Source of the DNA: Caproiciproducens sp. NJN-50
GTDB taxonomy: Bacteria > Bacillota > Clostridia > Oscillospirales > Acutalibacteraceae
Direction: 5' to 3'
DNA: 64,000 nt
Assembly (NCBI RefSeq): GCF_004103755.1
Contig: NZ_CP035283.1
Coordinates: 2,108,001 to 2,172,000, forward strand
Of this stretch, positions 8,961 to 17,110 are shown piece by piece (position 1 is the first letter of the stretch; the number at the start of each line of letters is the position of its first letter). The position numbers were made by a program, and so were the translations under genes. The notes under the pieces are model-generated. The model was not told the origin of the DNA, made no database searches, and saw only the letters and a program-made list of their open reading frames with translations.

Positions 8961-9662
8961 ATGAAATATGATTTTCACCTCAATATGGACGTACGGAGGT
9001 CACAGACAGTCATTCTGAAAATGGTAAAACCTCAGTCTACCGTGCTGGAATTGGGATGCTATTCAGGCATTATGACCAATTACATGAAAAACCAGTTGGG
9101 GTGCAAGGTATATGTATGCGAAATCGACTCCCAGGCGCTTCAGTTCGCCCGGCAGTTCGCTCAGGATTCCTGGGAAGGCGACATCGAAACACTGGAATGG
9201 ACTCAAAAATTTAAAGATGTAAAATTCGACTGCGCGATTTTTGCCGATGTGTTGGAGCATCTGAAAGATCCGGCAAAAGTGCTGAAAGCCGCAGGAAACC
9301 TGCTGAAAGATGACGGCTCGATTCTCATTTCCGTACCTAACGTAGCGCACAATTCAGTCATCTACGGGCTTCTGCACAATCAGTTCCAATATGCAGAGTA
9401 TGGATTGCTCGATCAGACGCACTTAAGGTTTTATACATATTTTTCCCTGAAAAAAATGTGTGCCGAAGCAGGATTCACCCCCGTGACAGAGGATGCTATC
9501 AATGAATACTTCCGGCCTCCCTTTGCAGACCAGCTTCCGGAATCCTATTTAAACCAAGACTTCGGAAACATTTTTCAATTTATTTTTGAACTGAAAAAAA
9601 CAGAATATGTCGCGGAACATAAACTCCCGACAACAAACAAAATTTCAAACAATGCGGGTTGA
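8961..9662 (+). CDS. Class I SAM-dependent methyltransferase
   Basis: 233 residues with motif I VLELGCYSGIMTNYM, acidic loop CEIDSQAL, and the DVLEHLKDP / LISVPNVAHNSVIYGLL region typical of sugar or small-molecule methyltransferases. The C-terminal part (NQFQYAEYGLLDQTHLRFYT) resembles the methyltransferase half of the divergent fusion gene (NWQYAGNGLLSRSNRSFYT), so the two are related. ATG 8961 has GGGG 9 nt upstream; ATG 8952 is an alternative. The long in-frame extension back to 8169 is antisense to the fusion gene and is not believed. Likely modifies sugars of the spore-surface glycan (inference). Confidence 0.75.
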   Translation: MKYDFHLNMDVRRSQTVILKMVKPQSTVLELGCYSGIMTNYMKNQLGCKVYVCEIDSQALQFARQFAQDSWEGDIETLEWTQKFKDVKFDCAIFADVLEHLKDPAKVLKAAGNLLKDDGSILISVPNVAHNSVIYGLLHNQFQYAEYGLLDQTHLRFYTYFSLKKMCAEAGFTPVTEDAINEYFRPPFADQLPESYLNQDFGNIFQFIFELKKTEYVAEHKLPTTNKISNNAG

Positions 9663-9671
9663 TTTTACAAG

Positions 9672-10784
9672 ATGCGGCAGGAGATGTCTGAGTTGGCAAA
9701 AAGCGATTCAGCTTTACAATTTATCGCATTTTATCTCCCCCAGTTCCATCAGATCAAGGAGAACGATGAATGGTGGGGAAAGGGGTTCACTGAATGGACA
9801 AATACAAGAAAGGCGGTCCCTCTTTTTCAGGGCCACAGACAGCCAAGAGAACCCCTGAATCACAATTATTATGATCTTACGGATATAAAAGCCCTGAAAT
9901 GGCAGGCCGAACTGATGAAAAAATATCATGTTCACGGCCTGTGCTTTTACCATTACTGGTTTGGCGGAAAAATGCTGCTGGAAAAGCCGATGGAACTTTT
10001 GCTGGAGCATAAAGAGATCGACATGAATTTTTGTGTTTCCTGGGCAAACGAGCCGTGGACAAGAAATTGGGACGGCGGCAGCAGGGAAATCTTAATGCCT
10101 CAAATTTACGGCGGTCCGGAAGAATGGAAAAAGCATTTTGATTATCTGCTGCCCTTTTTCAAGGATAAGCGATATATTAAAATCAACAATAGGCCCTTGA
10201 TTGCATTGTATTTATCGGCTCACATAGAAAACGGTAAAGCAATGGCCGACTATTGGCAAAAGCTTGCGAAAGAAAACGGGTTCGACGGCCTGTTTATCGC
10301 TGAGACCTTAAACGCGATTCAAGGTTCCCTTTATATGGAGAACTCCGATGCATGCATCGAGTTCGAGCCTTGCGTAACCCTGTTCGGCGGGTACACGCCC
10401 TGGAGCCAGCATCGCTTTTACAAAACCCTTCATCTCTTCCAATTTGATGAAGTCTGGAAAAAAATTCTTGAACGTAAAAGCACCTATGGAAACAGGGAAA
10501 AATTCTGCGGGGCCTTTACCGACTGGGATAATACCTCCAGGGTGGGAATGAGGGGCAGTGTCTGCATTGGGAGCACTCCGGAAGGATTCAAAAAACATCT
10601 GGGCGATTTAGCAAAAAAATGCATCGCCGAAGGAAACGACAGGTTCATCTTTATCAATGCATGGAATGAATGGGCCGAAAGCGCTTACCTGGAGCCGGAT
10701 AAAGACAATGGTTATCAATACTTAGAAGCGGTAAGAGATGTCTATGAGAACATCATACTAAGAACGGAAGCCCAAAATTTGTAG
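9672..10784 (+). CDS. WbsX-family (GH99-like) glycan enzyme
   Basis: 370 residues matching the WbsX family found in O-antigen and other polysaccharide clusters: AFYLPQFHQIKENDEWWGKG, FTEWTN, YYDLTD, CFYHYWF, CVSWANEPWTRNW, and a C-terminal INAWNEWAESAYLEPD. The fold resembles GH99 endo-mannanase/mannosidase; many members are annotated as glycosyltransferases without biochemistry. It starts 9 nt after the methyltransferase stop, so the two are co-transcribed. ATG 9672 is used; ATG 9684 and TTG 9693 (GGAG 9 nt upstream) are possible. It completes the putative glycan-building set of this island. Confidence 0.75.
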   Translation: MRQEMSELAKSDSALQFIAFYLPQFHQIKENDEWWGKGFTEWTNTRKAVPLFQGHRQPREPLNHNYYDLTDIKALKWQAELMKKYHVHGLCFYHYWFGGKMLLEKPMELLLEHKEIDMNFCVSWANEPWTRNWDGGSREILMPQIYGGPEEWKKHFDYLLPFFKDKRYIKINNRPLIALYLSAHIENGKAMADYWQKLAKENGFDGLFIAETLNAIQGSLYMENSDACIEFEPCVTLFGGYTPWSQHRFYKTLHLFQFDEVWKKILERKSTYGNREKFCGAFTDWDNTSRVGMRGSVCIGSTPEGFKKHLGDLAKKCIAEGNDRFIFINAWNEWAESAYLEPDKDNGYQYLEAVRDVYENIILRTEAQNL

Positions 10785-10905
10785 CAGCAATGAAACAAAT
10801 GGGACACCCGGAAGCCCGAAAGCATGTCGGGCCGCCGGAACCATGACCGTTACCCAAAACAGCTTCCACCGAAGCCGAGTACGTCCAACATCCAGATTTT
10901 AAAAC

Positions 10906-10944
10906 AAAGAAGAGGGCCTATGCTTTGCATAGGCCCTCTTCTTT
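10906..10944. terminator. Perfect 18-bp hairpin, probable terminator (both directions)
   Basis: AAAGAAGAGGGCCTATGC (10906-10923) pairs perfectly with 10927-10944 around a TTT loop. It can end the glycan operon on the plus strand. On the minus strand it is followed by a T-rich stretch, as if it once terminated a tRNA transcript, because a tRNA-like 3' end abuts it. The same loop context (ATGCTTTGCAT) occurs in the rRNA operon terminator at 35075-35103. Confidence 0.7.
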
Positions 10945-11095
10945 GGCTCCCCGCGTTGGATTCAAGCCAACGCGGGATTCGTCCGGATGCATCCTTTCGG
11001 GCTTGTGATTTCGCGCTTCACCGCTCGCTCTTCGCTAAAGGTTCGCCGCTGACAGAGCTTCCTAACGCTCAGACCCTCTCGGATCCGGTTCATTA
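10945..11095 (-). repeat. tRNA-3'-end-like fragment fused to a repeat (copy A)
   Basis: On the minus strand this begins as a degenerate tRNA acceptor/T-arm: GGCTCCCCG-GTTGGA-TTCAA, close to the tRNA-Asn 3' end at 35109. It continues into an approximately 110-bp element shared with 35355-35475: common words are GCGGGATTCG, CCGGATG, TTTCGCGCTTCACC, CTCTTCGCTAAAG and AACGCTCAGACCCTCTCG. No coding capacity is credible. The rest of 11096-11228 holds nothing I recognise. Confidence 0.55.
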
Positions 11096-11228
11096 TGACT
11101 CAGTGCGCTGCCGGATCTAATCAACACAGGCCCTTACTTTTTATTGCGCGCGCAGCGGTTGGTCAGTCGTATAAAACCGTGAGGAGCATAAACCAATTGT
11201 TCCATCTTAATTCTTATCGGCTTAAATT

Positions 11229-11243
11229 GTTTCAAAACGAAAC
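11229..11243. promoter_or_regulatory. Operator-like palindrome 1 (GTTTC-N5-GAAAC)
   Basis: GTTTCAAAACGAAAC lies about 50 bp upstream of the -35 element of the acid-sugar operon. It shares half-sites with a second palindrome at 11375-11389; centres are 146 bp apart, close to 14 helical turns. Confidence 0.5.
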
Positions 11244-11293
11244 ATATGATATTTAAAATTGTTTATAATTAAAATTTTTATTTTGTAAAGCTA

Positions 11294-11321
11294 TTGCAAA
11301 TTTAATACTTATGTGTATAAT
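11294..11321 (+). promoter_or_regulatory. Sigma-70-type promoter of the acid-sugar operon
   Basis: TTGCAA (11294-11299), 16-nt spacer, TATAAT (11316-11321). It lies between the two GTTTC-N5-GAAAC palindromes and gives a leader of about 85 nt before ATG 11415. No -24/-12 (sigma-54) promoter was seen. Confidence 0.6.
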
Positions 11322-11374
11322 ATTTGTTTAGACAAGAGAAATGTTGAAAGACAATTACAAATATTCTAAATAAT

Positions 11375-11389
11375 GTTTCAAATTGAAAC
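11375..11389. promoter_or_regulatory. Operator-like palindrome 2 (perfect)
   Basis: GTTTCAAATTGAAAC is a perfect odd palindrome located in the transcribed leader, 25 nt before the kinase start codon. Its position downstream of the promoter fits a repressor/roadblock site. The cognate regulator could be the PrpR-like protein at 22568; this is inference. Confidence 0.5.
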
Positions 11390-11414
11390 TTACAAAATAG
11401 GGGAATTGAGAAAG

Positions 11415-12725
11415 ATGATTTTTATTATCGCGGACGATTTAACAGGCGCAAGCGATACCGGCGTTAAATACGAAAAGAACGGGTACCGCGTGATTGTGGA
11501 AACAGAATACAATTGCGAAGACGATAAATTCCGCTCATGGCTTGAAAAATACGATGTAGTGTCCATCAACGCAAATACAAGACTGCTTTCTTCCGAAGAG
11601 GCCTACCGAAAGATTCACGATCTAACACTGCAAATTGTTCGCCTGAACCCTAAGTACATATACAAAAAAATCGATTCACTTCTCCGAGGGAATCCGGCCG
11701 TTGAACTCGATGCCGTAATTGACGCCATGGATTCCGACATCGCCCTGGTGGTCCCCAGCTTTCCGGAAAACGGACGGAAACTGATCGGCGGTGTATTAAA
11801 AGCCGACGGGGAAGCGGAGATCAACGTTATAAAGATCTTCCAGGATTTCTCCCGCTATCCGGTCGGAAACATCTGCCTTGAAGATATACGGCGCGATCCG
11901 GAAGAACTGAGTAAACTCATCGAAGCGAAACATAGGAACGGTGACAAAGTTCTTGTTTTCGATGCCACAACAGACCGAGATCTTGAGGTTATCAGCAAAG
12001 CCGCCGAAAACCTGCCGGGAAAAATTATATTCTGCGGCAGCGCGGGATTTGCAAAATATCTCTGCAGGATGGAGAAATATGCGAACTTTTTGCAGTGGGA
12101 AGCAAAAAGCGACGATGTAATACTGGTTGTAGCCGGCTCGCGGAGACCAGAGACCGCCCGCCAGCTTAAAAGCATTTCCGAGTTTTACCAAACGCCTATC
12201 GTCACGATCAACACGGCCCTTATCGGGCACGATCCGGCGGAGGAAGACCGTGAAATTGAACGCTGCCGGAACAAGATTTTCAATCTTGCTGAAAATGGGC
12301 ATTCGCTGATCCTGTTCGCTGTGAGCAGCCTATTCCCCGAAAAGCCAGGAAAGCAGCAGCAGATCCAGGACAGCGATGACGTCTGCATCACGCGGGCTTT
12401 GGGAAAAACCGTGGAGGAAGTTTACCGAAAAATCAGATTCCGCACGGTGATCTCGACGGGAGGAGACACTTCCTTTCAGGTGTGCAAAGCCCTGAACGCC
12501 GATGGGATCGAACTGCATGACGAAATATCGGCCGGTGTACCCATCGGCAAGATTGTCGGCGGATCGGCCAACGGCATGACGATTGTTACAAAATCAGGCG
12601 GATTCGGCGATGGAGATATCTTGATTCGAATTATCAGCTATCTCAAAAATTTAAGCGACGCCTTATCCACTTTGAAAATCAAACGATCAGAAAAGAAGGA
12701 GAAAAGCAATGAACTACAAAATTAA
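11415..12725 (+). CDS. Four-carbon acid sugar kinase family protein (DUF1537)
   Basis: 436 residues with the N-terminal DUF1537 signature IIADDLTGASDTG, the central YKKIDSLLRGN motif and a C-terminal nucleotide-binding part (STGGDTSFQV, KSGGFGD). Characterised members phosphorylate threonate or erythronate at O4 before a PdxA2-type dehydrogenase oxidises and decarboxylates the product to dihydroxyacetone phosphate. A PdxA-family gene lies 2.3 kb downstream in the same operon, supporting that pathway. ATG 11415 is preceded by AGGGGAA at 9-10 nt; the upstream ATG 11373 overlaps palindrome 2 and is rejected. The exact substrate is unknown. It overlaps the next gene by 17 bp. Confidence 0.85.
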   Translation: MIFIIADDLTGASDTGVKYEKNGYRVIVETEYNCEDDKFRSWLEKYDVVSINANTRLLSSEEAYRKIHDLTLQIVRLNPKYIYKKIDSLLRGNPAVELDAVIDAMDSDIALVVPSFPENGRKLIGGVLKADGEAEINVIKIFQDFSRYPVGNICLEDIRRDPEELSKLIEAKHRNGDKVLVFDATTDRDLEVISKAAENLPGKIIFCGSAGFAKYLCRMEKYANFLQWEAKSDDVILVVAGSRRPETARQLKSISEFYQTPIVTINTALIGHDPAEEDREIERCRNKIFNLAENGHSLILFAVSSLFPEKPGKQQQIQDSDDVCITRALGKTVEEVYRKIRFRTVISTGGDTSFQVCKALNADGIELHDEISAGVPIGKIVGGSANGMTIVTKSGGFGDGDILIRIISYLKNLSDALSTLKIKRSEKKEKSNELQN

Positions 12726-13860
12726 AATGCCCTCTTCTGTTTATGGAGGATCCGACAGCATTCAGATCCTCTCAGGAATAGTCAAGCAAAGAAAAATTGA
12801 AAATGTGCTTTTGTTTACCGATCCAGGTGTACATACATGCGGTGTACTCAAGCCGGCAACGGACGTCCTGGACAAATGCGGCGTAAGTTATCGAGTCATC
12901 GACCACGTCGTCCCAGAGCCAACCGCAGACGACGTGCAGTCGGTGTTGGATGAAACTTCGGACATGAAATGCGACCTGATCCTTGCAGTCGGCGGCGGAA
13001 GCACAATGGATACGGCAAAACTGGTCTCCGTTCTGCGAAATTCCGAATACGGGGTCCGCGATCTTCTGAAAGACAGTTCCCCCGCGGCCAAGAAAGTTTA
13101 TACTGTCATGGTGCCGACCACTTGCGGCACGGGGTCGGAAGCAACCTGCAACGCGATCGTTGCCGTTCCGGAGGAAAAACTGAAAGTCGGTATTGTCAGC
13201 GATGAAATGATTCCCGACGCCGTTATTTTGGACCCCGCAATGATTGCCGGCCTGCCCCCGAAAATCATCGCATCGAGCGGAATTGACGCGCTGGCCCATT
13301 GTGTGGAATGCTACACTTCCAATAAGGCAAATCATTTCAGCGACGTCTTTGCACTGGCGGGTGCAAAACTGATTTTCGGCAACATTGAAAGGGCTTATGC
13401 GGAACCGGACGATATACAGGCTAAAAACAACATGCTGATTGGCGCTTTTTACGGAGGCGTAGCGATTACCTCGTCTGGAACTACTGCGGTCCACGCGCTC
13501 TCCTACCCGTTGGGGGGAGCTTACCATATTGCTCACGGCGTTTCCAACGCCATTTTGTTTGCCCCTGTTATGAAACATAACATGTCCGCATGCGCGGACA
13601 GGCTTGCGGCCATATGCGACGCGATCGAACCGGCATTTTCAAAAAGGTCGGAAACAGAACGCTCCGGCCGCGTCATTGACCGGATCAGCGAAATTGTGGC
13701 GTTCACAAAGATTCCGAAATCGCTGAAAAGTTTTGGCGTACCGGCTTCCGATCTCGATTTTCTTGTGGATTCGGGCAGCAAAGTGACCAGGCTGCTGAAC
13801 AATAACAGAAAGAAACTGAGTTTAGAAGAAATCAGGGAAATTTATCAGGAAGTTTTGTGA
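12709..13860 (+). CDS. Iron-containing alcohol dehydrogenase
   Basis: 383 residues, group III Fe-ADH family. The NAD(P) site GGGSTMDTAK is at 95-104, PTTCGTGSEAT at 136-146, and the four metal ligands fall at D193, H197 (GIDALAHCVE), H262 and H276 (HALSYPLGGAYHIAHG). It would reduce or oxidise a hydroxy-acid semialdehyde or related intermediate of the operon's substrate. AAGGAG precedes the ATG, which overlaps the kinase stop by 17 bp. Family members accept many substrates (butanol, 1,2-propanediol, hydroxyacid-oxoacid transhydrogenation), so specificity cannot be read from sequence. Confidence 0.85.
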   Translation: MNYKIKMPSSVYGGSDSIQILSGIVKQRKIENVLLFTDPGVHTCGVLKPATDVLDKCGVSYRVIDHVVPEPTADDVQSVLDETSDMKCDLILAVGGGSTMDTAKLVSVLRNSEYGVRDLLKDSSPAAKKVYTVMVPTTCGTGSEATCNAIVAVPEEKLKVGIVSDEMIPDAVILDPAMIAGLPPKIIASSGIDALAHCVECYTSNKANHFSDVFALAGAKLIFGNIERAYAEPDDIQAKNNMLIGAFYGGVAITSSGTTAVHALSYPLGGAYHIAHGVSNAILFAPVMKHNMSACADRLAAICDAIEPAFSKRSETERSGRVIDRISEIVAFTKIPKSLKSFGVPASDLDFLVDSGSKVTRLLNNNRKKLSLEEIREIYQEVL

Positions 13861-13946
13861 AAGGGCAATGGTCCGTATCATGCTCCCCATAATAAAAGGC
13901 TCTCATTCTGTTTCTACTATATAATTTTTTTAGGAGGACTAGTAAA

Positions 13947-14870
13947 ATGGAAAAAAAATATTATGGTGTTATTCCCCCAATCATCACCCCGGTAGACGAG
14001 CACGAAAATGTCGATGAAGAAGGCTACCGCAAACTATTGGACTATTGCATAAAAGGCGGTTTGCACGGCATCTTTGTCGCCGGGAGCAATGGGGAAACCA
14101 TGGCGCTGACGCAAAAGGAACGAGATCATGCGATCAAGATCACGCTTGAACAAACCAAGGGAAAGGTCCCGGTCATGGCGGGCGTTATGGATACCAGCAC
14201 GCGCCGGGTTATTGAAAACATCAAACGTTTAGAGCAAATGGGAGGAACCTGCGCCGTCATTACATCCATCTTCTATGACCGCCATACTTCGCAGGATGAA
14301 ACCGTCCGTCATTTTGAAAAGATATCAAAGGAAACCAACATAGACCTGATGATATACAATATTCCAATGTTTACCGGACTGAAGCTTACGCCGGAAACAA
14401 TCTTTAAAATTTCTGAATTTGACCATGTGGTCGGCTTAAAGGACAGCTCCGGAGATTTCAAAAACTTTATGAAGTGCCTGACCTATTTTGAGGGTAAGGA
14501 TTTCGCAGTCCTGCAAGGGACCACCGCCTATGCGATGCCCAGCATGCTGCTGGGAGCTGACGGATTTGTTCCTTCCATAGCGCCGTTGTTCCCGGAGCTT
14601 TTTGTAAAAGCGTATGAAGCGGGGCGCGACAAAAAGACCGATCTCGCGATGAGATATGATCTCCTGCTGCGCGAGACATCAAAAATACTCGGTATGACGA
14701 AAAACGCAACCGCCGCGAACAAATTTGCTCTTTCTCTGCTGGGCTTTACGGATAAACGCGTCATCTATCCACAGGACACCATCCTTCCTGAAGAGGAGAA
14801 AGCAATTGCCAAGAAGACCAAAGAAATCCAGGCACAGTACGAAGCATTCAAAAAAAACCTTCAGGGTTAA
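13947..14870 (+). CDS. Dihydrodipicolinate synthase (DapA) family aldolase/lyase
   Basis: 307 residues, class I Schiff-base aldolase barrel. The substrate loop is GSNGE (47-51), catalytic Tyr is Y137 (IYNIP) and the Schiff-base Lys is K165 (GLKDSSGD). DapA itself normally has GTTGE and sits with lysine genes; here the surrounding genes degrade acid sugars, so a 2-keto-3-deoxy-acid aldolase/dehydratase or N-acetylneuraminate-lyase-like role is more likely. TTAGGAGGACT gives a strong ribosome site. An 86-bp gap separates it from the dehydrogenase. Confidence 0.8.
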   Translation: MEKKYYGVIPPIITPVDEHENVDEEGYRKLLDYCIKGGLHGIFVAGSNGETMALTQKERDHAIKITLEQTKGKVPVMAGVMDTSTRRVIENIKRLEQMGGTCAVITSIFYDRHTSQDETVRHFEKISKETNIDLMIYNIPMFTGLKLTPETIFKISEFDHVVGLKDSSGDFKNFMKCLTYFEGKDFAVLQGTTAYAMPSMLLGADGFVPSIAPLFPELFVKAYEAGRDKKTDLAMRYDLLLRETSKILGMTKNATAANKFALSLLGFTDKRVIYPQDTILPEEEKAIAKKTKEIQAQYEAFKKNLQG

Positions 14871-14948
14871 ACCATACGCAACGGAATCATCATTAAAAGT
14901 GATTTCATCGGCCGCAGAAAAAGCACGAAATTGCCGCGCAAAAAATAC

Positions 14949-14984
14949 TTTGCTCCGCCAGAGGTTCGCCACTGGCGGAGCAAA
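14949..14984 (+). other. Strong intercistronic hairpin
   Basis: TTTGCTCCGCCAG (14949-14961) pairs perfectly with CTGGCGGAGCAAA (14972-14984) in the 184-bp gap between the aldolase and PdxA-family genes. No T-tract follows, so it more likely stabilises or processes the mRNA, or partially attenuates, than terminates. Confidence 0.5.
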
Positions 14985-15054
14985 AGCGAAAAATTGCGGG
15001 TGTCTGACAGGCCTATGATCTTTGCTTTCGTTTCTGGACGTTAGGAGGTATAAA

Positions 15055-16101
15055 GTGAACAGCAAACCAATCATTGGCATTACGATGGGTGATCCCGCGG
15101 GCTGCGGCCCGGAAATTACCATTCGCGCGCTGGCCAAAAAGGAAATTTACGACCGGTGCAGACCTCTGGTCGTTGGAGATATTCAGTGTATGCGGGACGC
15201 ATTGCGCGTAACCAATCATCCTGAAATTAAGTTAAATCGGGTGTCCAAACCTTCCGAGGGCAAATATGAATTCGGCAGTGTGGACGTGCTCCATTTGGAT
15301 CTTGTCGACATGGGCAAATTCCAGTACGGAAAGGTCAGCGCAATGTGCGGAAACGCTGCGTTTCAGTGCGTAAAAAAAGTCATCGACCTAGCGATGAAAG
15401 GAGAGATTGACGCAACTGTAACCAATGCGCTGAACAAAGAAGCTATGAACCTGGCGGGGCACCATTTTGACGGGCACACGGAAATTTATGCCCAATATAC
15501 CGGTACGGAAAAATACGCAATGATGCTGGCGAACGATAATTTGCGTGTGATCCATGTTTCAACTCATGTTTCTATGCGGGAGGCCTGCGGCCGAGTCAAA
15601 AGGCAAAGAGTTCTGGATGTTATCCGTCTTGCCGATCAGGGATGCAGAGCGCTCGACATAGAAAGGCCGAAGGTTGGGGTTTGCGGCCTGAACCCTCACG
15701 CCGGTGAAGACGGCATGTTCGGCCGCGAGGAAATTGATGAGATCATGCCGGCTATCCGGGACGCTCAGGCTGAGGGAATCAACGCGATCGGCCCTCTTCC
15801 TCCCGACACCGCATTTTCCAAAGCCTTAGGCGGCTGGTATGACATCGTGGTCTGCATGTATCACGACCAGGGGCATATTCCTCTCAAGGTGATCGGGTTC
15901 GTCTATAACAAGCAGGAAAAAAAGTGGGAAGCGGTGGCGGGGGTCAATGTCACTCTCGGACTGCCCATTATCCGCGTCAGCGTTGACCATGGCACCGCTT
16001 TCGGCCACGCCGGAACCGGCGTGGCAAACGAACTGAGCCTGGTCAATTCGATCGATTACGCATTGCGCATGGCGCAGCATCGCAAGGAGGTAAAAGCATG
16101 A
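15055..16101 (+). CDS. PdxA-family 4-phospho-acid-sugar dehydrogenase (PdxA2-like)
   Basis: 348 residues with the PdxA core: GITMGDPAGCGPE at the N-terminus, the metal-binding GHTEIYAQYTG, GLNPHAGEDGMFG, and MYHDQGHIPLK. PdxA of vitamin B6 synthesis oxidises 4-phosphohydroxythreonine. The PdxA2 subgroup, linked to DUF1537 kinases, oxidises and decarboxylates 4-phospho-threonate or -erythronate to dihydroxyacetone phosphate. Context makes the latter likely. GTG 15055 with AGGAGG 6 nt upstream is chosen over ATG 15022. It overlaps the next gene by 4 bp (ATGA). Confidence 0.85.
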   Translation: MNSKPIIGITMGDPAGCGPEITIRALAKKEIYDRCRPLVVGDIQCMRDALRVTNHPEIKLNRVSKPSEGKYEFGSVDVLHLDLVDMGKFQYGKVSAMCGNAAFQCVKKVIDLAMKGEIDATVTNALNKEAMNLAGHHFDGHTEIYAQYTGTEKYAMMLANDNLRVIHVSTHVSMREACGRVKRQRVLDVIRLADQGCRALDIERPKVGVCGLNPHAGEDGMFGREEIDEIMPAIRDAQAEGINAIGPLPPDTAFSKALGGWYDIVVCMYHDQGHIPLKVIGFVYNKQEKKWEAVAGVNVTLGLPIIRVSVDHGTAFGHAGTGVANELSLVNSIDYALRMAQHRKEVKA

Positions 16102-17072
16102 AATTTGTCATGACTCAGGCCGTTTGCAAGGAAGGCCTCGCCTTGCTGGACGGCGCGGCGGACATTTACATCGCGGATAATCCGGATCCGAACCAGTACC
16201 TGGACCAGATGAAGAACGCGGATGCACTGATTGTGCGCATCGCCAAATGTGACGGGCATGCGATTGAAAACAGCCCGAACCTGAAGGTAATCGGCCGTCC
16301 AGGGGTCGGCTACGACAGCGTGGACGTAAAGAAAGCGACGGAGCTGGGCATTCCTGTCGTAATCACTCCGGGAGCGAACAGCCGCAGCGTCGCGGAGCAC
16401 GCGGTCGCCATGATGTTTTCTCTTGCCAAGAATCTCTATGAAGGGCAAGTGGAAATGGGAAAAGGCAACTGGAAAATCCGGGACGCACACAAAGCATTTG
16501 AATTGGAAGGAAAGAAGATCGGCATCGTCGGTTTAGGTGCCATCGGCCATGAGGTATTGAAGATCTGCACCGGCTGCGGCATGACGGCCGCGGGGTATGA
16601 TCCGTTTCTCAGCAGGGAACAGATCGAAGACATGGGCGCCGTTTATTATGAAGACTATCGCGACCTGCTGAAAGACTGCGACGTTGTCACTTTGCACGTG
16701 CCTTTGAACGATAAAACCCGAGACATGATCGGAAAACCTGAACTGGACAGCATGAAGCCGACAGCCCTGCTGATCAACTGCAGCAGAGGGGGAATCGTGA
16801 ATGAAAGTGATTTGGCCGAAGCTTTGCGGCAAGGGAGCATTGCCGGAGCCGGTCTGGATGTTTTCTGCAGCGAGCCTCCCAGTCCGGACGGTCAACTGAT
16901 GAATGCGCCAAATCTGATTTTCAGTCCTCATTCCGCCGCACAGACACGAGAAGCGGTTATCAAAATGGCCACCATGTGCGTAAAAGGCTGCCTTACCGTC
17001 TGCCGCGGTGAAAAATGGCCCTATGTCGCGGACAGATCCGTTTACAATCATCCGAAATGGAGCAATAAATAA
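16098..17072 (+). CDS. D-isomer-specific 2-hydroxyacid dehydrogenase
   Basis: 324 residues of the SerA/D-lactate dehydrogenase superfamily. The Rossmann motif is GLGAIGHEVL, the catalytic Arg lies in INCSRGGIVNE, a Glu in the conserved AGLDVFCSEPP loop, and the His in SPHSAA. It lacks the C-terminal ACT domain of long SerA, so it is a short 3-phosphoglycerate- or other 2-hydroxyacid-dehydrogenase type. Its 4-bp overlap with the PdxA-family gene indicates coupled translation and a role in the same catabolic route, perhaps oxidising the hydroxy-acid that the LarA-like protein epimerises. Confidence 0.85.
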   Translation: MKFVMTQAVCKEGLALLDGAADIYIADNPDPNQYLDQMKNADALIVRIAKCDGHAIENSPNLKVIGRPGVGYDSVDVKKATELGIPVVITPGANSRSVAEHAVAMMFSLAKNLYEGQVEMGKGNWKIRDAHKAFELEGKKIGIVGLGAIGHEVLKICTGCGMTAAGYDPFLSREQIEDMGAVYYEDYRDLLKDCDVVTLHVPLNDKTRDMIGKPELDSMKPTALLINCSRGGIVNESDLAEALRQGSIAGAGLDVFCSEPPSPDGQLMNAPNLIFSPHSAAQTREAVIKMATMCVKGCLTVCRGEKWPYVADRSVYNHPKWSNK

Positions 17073-17110
17073 CTACTGCAGGAAACGGTTCGATGGGGGA
17101 GGTTTTCGGG

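Noticed and set aside
10824..11120. 98-codon plus-strand frame
   Set aside because: Covers the hairpin and tRNA-like repeat; no protein features.
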